Part shown: one piece after another, positions 12,391 to 19,105 of the stretch | Position numbering within the stretch: position 1 is the stretch's first letter | Layout of the letters: each line of letters starts with the position of its first letter | Assembly: GCA_013813615.1 (NCBI GenBank) | Contig: JACCRJ010000121.1 | Coordinates: 1-23,298 of the forward strand | Length of the DNA stretch: 23,298 bases | Direction of reading: 5' to 3' | DNA from: Lautropia sp. | Lineage (GTDB): Bacteria; Pseudomonadota; Gammaproteobacteria; Burkholderiales; Burkholderiaceae_E | Notes under the pieces: model-generated | Seen by the model: the letters and a program-made list of their open reading frames with translations, nothing else | The model's database searches: none | What the model was told of the DNA's origin: nothing | Made by a program: the position numbers and the translations under genes

Positions 12391-13524
12391 TCAGGGACAG
12401 GTCGGTGTGCCCGGCTGGTACGGGAACGGGCTTCCCGCAACCTGTGCCGTATCTGGCACAGCGGCCCCCTCGTCACCGGCGGGAGAAGTCAATGGCATCT
12501 GGGGCGTGCCAAGGCTTTCGCGGGTGCGGACGGTACTCGGCGGCGCAATTTCGGCGTTGCTCACATCCGCAGCGAGGATGGGAAGCTGGATCGTCAACGC
12601 GTTGTAGGCCTCTGTGCCACCCACGCTCGCCGTCACCTCGAGCTGCATCTGGGCCCACTGCGCAAAGCTCTTCAGGTAGACGACGTCCAGGACCGCGACG
12701 CCGTTGGCGTCTGTCTGGCTGACGACGGTATAGGAAGCTATATTGCCGGGCGTCAGCAGCTTGTCGCCGTTGGCATCCTCGCCCGGGTTGCAGGTGCCGA
12801 AGTCGGAGACGTCCTCGCTAGCAACGCCGGCGGGGGTCAGGTGAATCTGCACCCACTCGTCCATCGCGTTCTTCCCCCAGTAGCCGACGTAGTACTTTCT
12901 GGACCGCAGGGTGGCCAGCACGCTGACGCCGGCTTTGGGTATTCCCGCATTGTCGGTGACGATGGCTGCGTAACGCTTGCGGTACGAAAGCTGGCTCGCC
13001 AGGTCCTCGATGAGATTGTCGGTGCCCAGCCGCACGTTCAACTCGCCGCGACTGTTGTTCTGCACCGGAGCGCCGGCCGCCGTGGCTGCGACCCGAATCA
13101 CCAGCTCAGCAGGCGTCTGCTGGTCCACCGAAGCGAGCACCGTCACATCCCTCTCGGTGCTGTTCCCGTTCAGGAGCAGCCGTGCCACGGCTATGCCGCT
13201 GGCATCGGTCACAGCGCGGGTGACTTCGATACGGACGCCGTTGGCGGCGTCACGGACAGCGAAGGCCACCGTCCTGCCGGCCAGCGCGACGCCGGAAACG
13301 GCATCCGTCACGACAGCGGTCAGTTCCACCGGCGCGGAGCCGTCGGATGTCAACTGCTGCGAGCTGGCGCTCAGGCTGACCTTGGCGGTCTGGGCGCTGG
13401 TCGCAGCCTGGGTCCCCGGGGCGGTTCCCCCCGCACCCGCGCCGGAGCCGCCGCAGCCTGCCACGCCCCAGATGGCGACGACGCCCAGTACCAGCAACAT
13501 CTTTTTCATCGACTGAACTTTCAT
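12391..13524 (-). CDS. Ig-like (Big_1-type) domain lipoprotein inside the pil-aro operon
   Basis: A lipoprotein signal peptide is visible: MKVQSMKKM, a hydrophobic stretch, then GVAGC with the lipidated Cys24. Gly follows Cys, so outer-membrane retention is expected. After a Gly/Ala linker, about 48-136 looks like a bacterial Ig-like group 1 domain (VELTAVVTD, GRTVAFAV, TDASGIAVARL). A second Ig-like unit spans roughly 171-308 (YAAIVTDNAGIPKAGVSV, TDANGVAVLDVVY) and contains an acidic loop EDANGDK (239-245) that could bind Ca. The C-terminal 60 residues are Pro/Thr-rich. Cys235 and Cys376 could form a disulfide. GTG at 13539 with AGGAG at good spacing is an alternative start adding five residues. 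It lies 37 bp after pilQ and 37 bp before aroK. Function is unknown; a surface or pilus-secretin partner is inferred from context only. Confidence 0.8.
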   Translation of the reverse strand: MKVQSMKKMLLVLGVVAIWGVAGCGGSGAGAGGTAPGTQAATSAQTAKVSLSASSQQLTSDGSAPVELTAVVTDAVSGVALAGRTVAFAVRDAANGVRIEVTRAVTDASGIAVARLLLNGNSTERDVTVLASVDQQTPAELVIRVAATAAGAPVQNNSRGELNVRLGTDNLIEDLASQLSYRKRYAAIVTDNAGIPKAGVSVLATLRSRKYYVGYWGKNAMDEWVQIHLTPAGVASEDVSDFGTCNPGEDANGDKLLTPGNIASYTVVSQTDANGVAVLDVVYLKSFAQWAQMQLEVTASVGGTEAYNALTIQLPILAADVSNAEIAPPSTVRTRESLGTPQMPLTSPAGDEGAAVPDTAQVAGSPFPYQPGTPTCP

Positions 13525-13561
13525 GATCGTCCTGTGCACGTTTCTCTCCTGCGCCGAGCGT

Positions 13562-15802
13562 CTAGCGCTGGACCACCGCGTCGTTGACCACCCGCGGAGT
13601 CAGGAACACCAGCAGCTCGGTGCGGTCGTTGGTCCGGGTGGTGCTCTTGAACAGGTACCCGAGCACCGGGATGTCGCCCAGCAGCGGCACCTTGTCCGTC
13701 CGGTTGCGCTCGAACTGCTCGTAGATGCCGCCGATCACGACCGTACCGCCGTTCTCGACCAGCACCTGGGTCTTGACGTGCCGCGTGTCGATAGCGAAAC
13801 CCGCCGGCGTCAGCTGGCCGACCGCGTCCCGGTTGATGTCCACGTCCAGGATCACGTTGCCTTCCGGCGTGATCTGCGGCGTGACTTCCAGCCTCAGGTT
13901 GGCCTTGCGGAACGACACCGCCGTCGCGCCGCTCGACGTCGACGACTGGTATGGCAGTTCGGTACCCTGCTCGATCAGCGCCTTCGATTGGTTGGCGGTC
14001 AGTACCCGCGGGCTCGACACCACCTTGCCGCGCTGGTCCGCCTCGAGGGCCGACAGCTCGAGGTTGATGAAGCGCGTCAGGCTCGAGCCGAACAGGCTGA
14101 TGGCAAAGGATGCCGGCGAGGAGCCGGCGATGGCCGCGGCCGGCAGGTTGACGAAGTTGGTGTTCTCGACCGCCGTCGCCAGGCCGAGTCCGGGCGCCGC
14201 GTTGGGTATGTCGCTGCCGAGCTGCGAGGACAATTGCGACGCGCCGGTCAGGTTGCCGGAGAGCACGCCGTAGCCGACGCCGGTGGAACTGCCGGTGCCG
14301 TAGGTCGGGACGTTGTAGGCGACTGCCTGGCCGGTCACCGGATCGACGCGGCTCTGGGTGTTGAATACCAGGCTGCGCTTGTCGTAGAAGCCGAGCTTGG
14401 AGCCGAGGTTGCGCGAAAAGCGGTCATCGGCTTCGACGATGCGGGCCTCGATCAGCACCTGGCGAACCGGGATGTCGACCTGCTGGATCAACCGCCGGAC
14501 TTCATCCAGGCGTGTCGGCGTGTCCTGGACGAACAGCTTGTTGGTCCGCGCATCCACCAGGGCGCTGCCGCGCTTGGACAGTACCCGCTGCTTGTCGTCC
14601 TTGAGCAATTCGCCCACGGCGTCCGCCTTCTGGTAGTTCAGGGTGAAGGTCTCCGTGCGCAGTTGCTCGATGTCGGCGATCTGCTGACGCGCCTCCAGGT
14701 CCAGCTTCTCCTTGGTGGCGAGCTCCTCGCGCGGCGCAATCAGGATGACGTTGCCGTTCTTGCGCATGTCGAGCCCGCGCGACTGCAGGATGATGTCCAG
14801 CGCCTGGTCCCAGGGCACGTCCTTCAGCCGCAGCGTGAGGTTGCCGGCGACGGAATCGCTGGTGACGATGTTCAGGTTGGTGAAGTCGGCGATGACCTGC
14901 AGCAGCGCCCGGACGTCGACGTTCTGGAAGTTCAGCGACAGCCGCTCGCCCCGGTAGCCTTGGCGCGAGCCCTGCTGCAGCTTGTTCGGGTCTTCCTTGA
15001 TCTGCTTGACCTCGACCACGAACTGGGTGTCGCTCTGGTAGGCATTGTGCTCCCACAGACCCTGCGGCTCGATCAGCATGCGCGTCGAGTTGCCCTCCTG
15101 GAAAGTCCGGATGTTCTTCACCGCGGTGCCGAAGTCGGCGACGTCCAGGCGCCGGCGCAGGTTGTCGGGCAGCCTGGCGCCGGGAAAGTCGACGACGATC
15201 GACTGGCCCTGCTGCTTGATGGCGACGCCCATCTGCGGGTCGGACAGTTCGACGACGACGCGTCCTTCGCCGTCCTTGCCGCGGCGGAAGTCGATGTCAC
15301 GCAGCGCATGCGAGGTTGACGGATCCCCCTTGGCGAAAGTGTAGGCAGAGGCGGCGACCGGCGCCGACGCGGCGGACGTCGCAGCCTGAGCGAGCGAGAC
15401 AACGAGCGCGTTGCCTTCGATGGTCGACTGGAACGTCATCGGCCGCTTCAGGTTGAGCACGACCCGCGACCGGCCGGTGCCCTGCACGACGTTGACGCTG
15501 TGCACGTCGCCGTTGCTGAGTTCGATCAGGCTGCGGGCGAGCTTGCTGTCGGTGTCCTTGAAATCCATCGCCACCCTCGGCGGATTGCTGATGGAGAAGC
15601 TCGGCGGCGCATCCGTCGGTGCCTTCGTCATCTCGATGCGCAGCACGGTGGCGGAGCCTTGCTGCGCGCTGGTGATCGATTCGATCGAGTTGCTCTGCGC
15701 CCACGCCAGCATCGGGCCGGCGGCACCCAGAGAAAGTGCAGCGGCTGCAATACTGTTCCTGATCAGGCGCATCGAGTGTCTCGTCCGGGCACGGTTGTTC
15801 AT
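13562..15802 (-). CDS. pilQ: type IV pilus outer-membrane secretin PilQ
   Basis: PilQ is the multimeric outer-membrane channel through which the pilus is extruded. The 746-residue protein begins with a signal peptide ending LAWA-Q (predicted cut after residue 35). Two AMIN peptidoglycan-binding domains follow at about 40-140 and 165-270. The short secretin/TonB N-terminal domain lies at about 287-340 (LSLNFQNVDVRALLQVIADF), and a NolW-type domain at about 385-445. The secretin core runs to the end, including VPLLGDIPVLGYLFKS and TELLVFLTPRVV. Its ATG overlaps the pilP stop as ATGA. An internal ATG at 15772 would also leave a signal peptide, but the coupled start is preferred. It is followed by the Ig-like lipoprotein gene. 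Confidence 0.96.
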   Translation of the reverse strand: MNNRARTRHSMRLIRNSIAAAALSLGAAGPMLAWAQSNSIESITSAQQGSATVLRIEMTKAPTDAPPSFSISNPPRVAMDFKDTDSKLARSLIELSNGDVHSVNVVQGTGRSRVVLNLKRPMTFQSTIEGNALVVSLAQAATSAASAPVAASAYTFAKGDPSTSHALRDIDFRRGKDGEGRVVVELSDPQMGVAIKQQGQSIVVDFPGARLPDNLRRRLDVADFGTAVKNIRTFQEGNSTRMLIEPQGLWEHNAYQSDTQFVVEVKQIKEDPNKLQQGSRQGYRGERLSLNFQNVDVRALLQVIADFTNLNIVTSDSVAGNLTLRLKDVPWDQALDIILQSRGLDMRKNGNVILIAPREELATKEKLDLEARQQIADIEQLRTETFTLNYQKADAVGELLKDDKQRVLSKRGSALVDARTNKLFVQDTPTRLDEVRRLIQQVDIPVRQVLIEARIVEADDRFSRNLGSKLGFYDKRSLVFNTQSRVDPVTGQAVAYNVPTYGTGSSTGVGYGVLSGNLTGASQLSSQLGSDIPNAAPGLGLATAVENTNFVNLPAAAIAGSSPASFAISLFGSSLTRFINLELSALEADQRGKVVSSPRVLTANQSKALIEQGTELPYQSSTSSGATAVSFRKANLRLEVTPQITPEGNVILDVDINRDAVGQLTPAGFAIDTRHVKTQVLVENGGTVVIGGIYEQFERNRTDKVPLLGDIPVLGYLFKSTTRTNDRTELLVFLTPRVVNDAVVQR

Positions 15803-16374
15803 TTCTTGGCCTCTTGCAGCGCAAGCGAAGTATCCCGCTCCACCCAGTCGCCGGCGGCGTCCTGGACGAGCTCCTTGAGACCCAGCTCAGTCTCTGAAAT
15901 CCTGATGATCCGGCCGAAGTGCTGGCCGATATAGCTTCCCACCTTCGCCTGGAAGATGACCTTGTCGGCCTCCAGCAGCGCAACCGGTCCGGTACTGGGA
16001 CGGTGCAGGTGGCCGACCAGTCGGATCGTGTCCAGCGGGTAGGCCTCGAGCGGCTCGCGACGGCGGTTCAGGTCGGGCGTGATGCCGCCCTTGTTGCGGT
16101 CGGCGAAGCGGGCCAGCGCCACCTGGAGTTTGGCATTTGAAAAAGGATCGATGTCGGCACGTGCTTCGTACCGGAACGGCACGAAACGCTTTGGCTCCGG
16201 AATACGGCCAGTGCGCCGCGGCGTGTTGGCGCGGGTCTCGTCCATCCAGGTCTGGAGTTCGGAGACGTCGCCGGTGCAGCCGGTCAGGCCCAGGCACAGC
16301 AGGACCGAGCCGGCAACAGCCAGCAGCCGGGTTCGCCCTGCGGCGCGGGACGGGATGGATTGCTGCATGCTCAT
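15799..16374 (-). CDS. pilP: type IV pilus assembly lipoprotein PilP
   Basis: PilP is an inner-membrane lipoprotein that links the PilN-PilO complex to PilQ in the periplasm. The 191 residues start MSMQQ and show a lipobox LTGC with Cys33. After a flexible region come the family features PRRTGRIPEPKRFVPFRYEA, DPFS, then the beta-sandwich with YPLDTIRLVGHL and KVGSYIGQHFGRIIRISE. The frame stays open far upstream through pilO, but the start at 16374 forms an ATGA overlap with the pilO stop; a second ATG two codons later is possible. The stop forms another ATGA overlap with pilQ. Confidence 0.96.
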   Translation of the reverse strand: MSMQQSIPSRAAGRTRLLAVAGSVLLCLGLTGCTGDVSELQTWMDETRANTPRRTGRIPEPKRFVPFRYEARADIDPFSNAKLQVALARFADRNKGGITPDLNRRREPLEAYPLDTIRLVGHLHRPSTGPVALLEADKVIFQAKVGSYIGQHFGRIIRISETELGLKELVQDAAGDWVERDTSLALQEAKK

Positions 16375-17030
16375 CGGTTCGCACCCGGCTTCTTGGCGGC
16401 CACGGCACGCTGCGCTTCGATCTCGTCCTTGTCGAGGTAGCGGAACGTCTTGGCGGTAGCATCCATCTCGAGGAGGTTGGTCTTGCTCTGGCGCATGATC
16501 GTCAGGTTGTTCAAGGTGACGATGCGCGGGAGGTTGGCGATGTCGCTGCTGAACGAACCGAGGTCGTGGTAGTTGCCCACCACCTTCACCGAGATCGGCA
16601 GTTCCGCGTAGTATTCCTTGACCTGCACCTGACCGGGCTTGAACAACTGCAGTTGGGCACCGCGGCCGACGCCGGCCTGGTTGATGTCGGTGAGCAGGGC
16701 ATCCATCTCGGCGCGGCTCGGCAGCTGTTTCTCCAGCACGCCGACGTATTGCTCGACCTGGACCTTCTGCTTGCGAAGGTCGTCCAGGTTCACCGCTTTC
16801 TTGATCTTGTCCTGGAATTCCGAGCGCAACTGCAGCTCCTGCCCGCGCCCGACCTCGAGCTCTTCCAGCAGTCCGCGCCAATAGACGAGCCAGCCGACGA
16901 ACAGCAACGAGGCCATCACGCCCATCAGCAGCAGCGTCTTCGGCAGCATGGGCCAGAGGCCCGGGTGGCGGCCCCGCAGCCCTTCGAACTGCCGCGTGAC
17001 CGCGCCCAGGTCGATCTCGATATTTTTCAT
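16371..17030 (-). CDS. pilO: type IV pilus inner-membrane protein PilO
   Basis: PilO pairs with PilN in the inner-membrane alignment complex. The 219-residue protein has a short cytoplasmic N-terminus, one membrane segment (about 31-51, KTLLLMGVMASLLFVGWLVYW), a periplasmic coiled coil (about 54-95), and a ferredoxin-like C-terminal domain containing the family segment KEYYAELPISVKVVGNYHDLG. Start and stop each form an ATGA overlap, with pilN upstream and pilP downstream. Length and topology are normal. Confidence 0.96.
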   Translation of the reverse strand: MKNIEIDLGAVTRQFEGLRGRHPGLWPMLPKTLLLMGVMASLLFVGWLVYWRGLLEELEVGRGQELQLRSEFQDKIKKAVNLDDLRKQKVQVEQYVGVLEKQLPSRAEMDALLTDINQAGVGRGAQLQLFKPGQVQVKEYYAELPISVKVVGNYHDLGSFSSDIANLPRIVTLNNLTIMRQSKTNLLEMDATAKTFRYLDKDEIEAQRAVAAKKPGANR

Positions 17031-17713
17031 CGCATTCTCCCCGGCGGGGCGAAGCCGGCCGCGAGGCTCACCGGACCGGCGGCCGAACTGGTGACAGCCC
17101 GGCCGCCAGGCGCTGCCGGTCCGCCTGCAGGGGTGCGGCGCTTGATCAGCACGTTCAGCTTGAATTCATAGGCCCGGCGGATGTCGTTCTGTCCGGCGGC
17201 CGCGGACTTCTCCGACTCCCTGACCATCACTTCCTTGATCTCGTCGAGCTGCGGCTTCTCAAGCCAGTCGCTGCGGTCGGAAAGGTTGCGCAGCAGCTCG
17301 GCAACCCGCTCGTTGGATTGCGCGAAGCCATTGAGGGTGACCATCAGCTCCACCTGCTGCAGACGCTCGAGGAACACGCCCTCCGGCATCAGCTTGACCA
17401 GCTCGTCGAAGAGGTGCACAGGAATCGTGCGGTCGCTCTGCAGATCCTCGACCGCCTTCTGGCGGGCCTGCAGCGCGGCGATGGCACCCTCGAGGTCCTT
17501 GATCTCCGCGATCTCGATGTCCAGCTTCGCGATCGCAGTCTTGACGTAGTTGTTGCGAGCCGTCTGCTCCTCGATCTGCTTGTTGATGACGAAGCCGCCG
17601 GCAAAGGCCAGCACGCCACCGGCGATCGCGGTGATCGCAATGGTGCCGACGAAGTCCTTCTTGCGGCGCTCTCGCCGCATCTCGCGATGCGGCAACAGGT
17701 TGATTCTTATCAT
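17027..17713 (-). CDS. pilN: type IV pilus inner-membrane protein PilN
   Basis: PilN bridges cytoplasmic PilM and periplasmic PilO. The N-terminal INLLP motif (4-8), which docks into PilM, is intact. A basic stretch (9-20), one membrane helix (about 21-43), a coiled coil (about 46-92) and the PilN domain (LVKLMPEGVFLERLQQ, VTLNGFAQSNERVAELLRNL) follow. The last 30 or so residues form a Pro/Gly/Ala-rich tail after the conserved YEFKLNVLIKRR end, beyond what the fold needs. The total is 228 residues. It overlaps pilM and pilO by ATGA at both ends. Confidence 0.96.
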   Translation of the reverse strand: MIRINLLPHREMRRERRKKDFVGTIAITAIAGGVLAFAGGFVINKQIEEQTARNNYVKTAIAKLDIEIAEIKDLEGAIAALQARQKAVEDLQSDRTIPVHLFDELVKLMPEGVFLERLQQVELMVTLNGFAQSNERVAELLRNLSDRSDWLEKPQLDEIKEVMVRESEKSAAAGQNDIRRAYEFKLNVLIKRRTPAGGPAAPGGRAVTSSAAGPVSLAAGFAPPGRMR

Positions 17714-18792
17714 GCGTCGAACCTCCGCATCGCCAGCCCGCAGCTCACCAGCATCGCAGGCGCATCGAGACGCATCTGCTTCTCGCGCACGTTGCTGGAA
17801 ATTTCCATCCCCTGGAACGGACTGAAGATTTCGGTGGGAACGCTGCTCCGCTGCGCCACGGCTTCGCGAAGGCCGGGCGTCACCGCACCGCCGCCGGCCA
17901 GGAAGATCCGGTCGACACGCGTATAGGGGGTGGAGGTGAAGAAGAACTGCAACGACCGGCTGATGTCGGTGGCGCCTTGGTCGACGAAGGGCTGCAGCAA
18001 CTCCTTGTCATAGTTGTCGGGCAGGTCCCCGGTGCGCTTCTTGAGCTCGGCCTCTTCCGGCGTGAGGCCGTACAGGCGCACGATGTCCTGCGTCAGCTGA
18101 TTTCCCCCGAAGGCCTGCTCGCGCTCGAAGATGGTCTGGCCGTTCAGCACCACGGTGAGGCTGGTGGACATCTGACCGATGTCGAAGACCGCCAGGATCA
18201 GGCCTTCGCCGTGGTTCGGCAGGAAGCCGACGATGTGGTCGATGGACGTGCGGGCCGCATAGGGCTCGACGTCGATAATCATCGGCTTGAGCCCTGCCAT
18301 CTCGGCCACGACCACCCGGTCATCCACCTTCTCCTTGCGGGATGCTGCCAGCAGCACGTCGACGTCGTCGGGGGAGTTTGCCGAGGGTCCCAGGATCTGG
18401 AAGTCGAGGTTGACTTCGTCGATGGCAAACGGGATGTACTGGCTCGCCTCCGACTCGACCTGCATTTCATAGTCGTCGTCGCGCATGCCGGCCGGCAGGG
18501 TGATCCGCTTGGTGATCACCGACGACGACGGCAGCGCCAAGGCGGCGGTCCTGGTCGAAATGCCGGCCTTGCGCAGCGCCCGCAGCAATGCCTCGGCAAC
18601 GACTTCCGGCTTTTCGACGTTGCCGTCGACAATGGCGCCACGCTCGATCGGTTCGATGGCGTAGCGTTCGAGCCTCATGGCCGACTGCCGCCCAGGAACC
18701 AGCTCGACCACTTTGACGCTGGAGGCGCTAAAATCGATACCGAGAAGAGGAGCCGGACCGCGCGCGAAGAGAGAGTGAATACTGAGCCCCAC
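17710..18792 (-). CDS. pilM: type IV pilus assembly actin-like ATPase PilM
   Basis: PilM is a cytoplasmic FtsA/actin-like protein that binds ATP and the N-terminus of PilN. The 360 residues show the actin-like nucleotide motifs: LLGIDFSASSVKVVEL (16-31, phosphate 1), AVFDIGQMSTSLTVV (phosphate 2) and IFLAGGGAVTPGL (adenosine). The start is GTG at 18792, preceded by TTAAGGGG seven bases upstream, and the protein N-terminus MGLSIHSLF matches the family. It is first in the pil operon, downstream of a well-formed promoter at 18867-18896, and ends in an ATGA overlap with pilN. Confidence 0.96.
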   Translation of the reverse strand: MGLSIHSLFARGPAPLLGIDFSASSVKVVELVPGRQSAMRLERYAIEPIERGAIVDGNVEKPEVVAEALLRALRKAGISTRTAALALPSSSVITKRITLPAGMRDDDYEMQVESEASQYIPFAIDEVNLDFQILGPSANSPDDVDVLLAASRKEKVDDRVVVAEMAGLKPMIIDVEPYAARTSIDHIVGFLPNHGEGLILAVFDIGQMSTSLTVVLNGQTIFEREQAFGGNQLTQDIVRLYGLTPEEAELKKRTGDLPDNYDKELLQPFVDQGATDISRSLQFFFTSTPYTRVDRIFLAGGGAVTPGLREAVAQRSSVPTEIFSPFQGMEISSNVREKQMRLDAPAMLVSCGLAMRRFDA

Positions 18793-18866
18793 AGAGGCAC
18801 CCCTTAAGGCGGGAAAAAATCCTTTGGAATTAGTGGCTTAGGCATACTTCGCATAAATCACGTTAG

Positions 18867-18896
18867 ATATTAGCAACATCGAGTCTCCACTGTAAA
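18867..18896 (-). promoter_or_regulatory. sigma-70-type promoter for the pilM operon
   Basis: On the minus strand TTTACA (18891-18896) and TAATAT (18867-18872) are separated by 18 bp. The -35 matches five of six consensus bases and the -10 four of six, in the AT-rich stretch directly upstream of pilM. Transcription would start near 18860, giving a leader of about 68 nt before the GTG. Sigma-54 type GG-N10-GC spacing was not seen. This is the best promoter candidate in the window. Confidence 0.6.
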
Positions 18897-18928
18897 GTTT
18901 TTTGCCCTGCGCGGGACCGTTTGCAACA

Positions 18929-18961
18929 ACCACTGATCCCCGGCGTTCGACCACTGGTCGA
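18929..18961. promoter_or_regulatory. operator-like repeat pair upstream of mrcA
   Basis: ACCACTGATC (18929-18938) and ACCACTGGTC (18950-18959) are direct repeats with one difference. Their starts are 21 bp apart, two helical turns. The second copy sits within a perfect inverted repeat TCGACCA-C-TGGTCGA (18947-18961) with 7-bp arms. This spacing and symmetry suggest a protein-binding site, perhaps acting on mrcA or pilM, but no known regulator motif was recognised. Confidence 0.35.
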
Positions 18962-19054
18962 TTCGTTCAGAAGGACAGTCGGAATCGATGCCTGGACGGT
19001 AGTCCCAGCCAGCCGGCGTCAAGGTTGTGCGTTATTTCCCGCACCCCCGCGGCG

Positions 19055-19060
19055 TATAGT
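19055..19060 (+). promoter_or_regulatory. possible -10 box for mrcA
   Basis: TATAGT matches five of six bases of the -10 consensus and lies 45 bp before the chosen mrcA start. The hexamer 17 bp upstream, TTATTT, is a poor -35, so this is a weak call that rests on the -10 box and position. Confidence 0.3.
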
Positions 19061-19105
19061 GCGAGGTCATGTCGCCAGTGCCGGCACGTTGCCGTTGAAG
19101 ATCCT

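Larger units (their letters stand above)
18793..19105. other. 313-bp divergent control region between pilM and mrcA
   Basis: This is the only gap over 300 bp in the window. The pilM-proximal 100 bp is clearly AT-richer than the rest of the window and holds the pilM promoter and leader. The mrcA-proximal part is GC-rich and holds a repeated operator-like motif and a possible mrcA -10 box. The mrcA frame is open back to 18902, but the translation there lacks any PBP character. No small gene or RNA gene was recognised. Confidence 0.8.

Noticed and set aside
10588..13587. A 999-codon plus-strand open frame opposite aroB, aroK and the Ig-like gene
   Set aside because: It is antisense to three well-supported genes, its composition changes at their boundaries, and it carries no recognisable motif.
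13523..15319. A 598-codon plus-strand frame opposite pilQ
   Set aside because: Antisense shadow of the conserved secretin; no ribosome-binding site or domain.
18902..19105. In-frame N-terminal extension of PBP1A
   Set aside because: The 68 residues are unlike any PBP1A cytoplasmic tail, and the stretch contains repeats and a promoter-like box.
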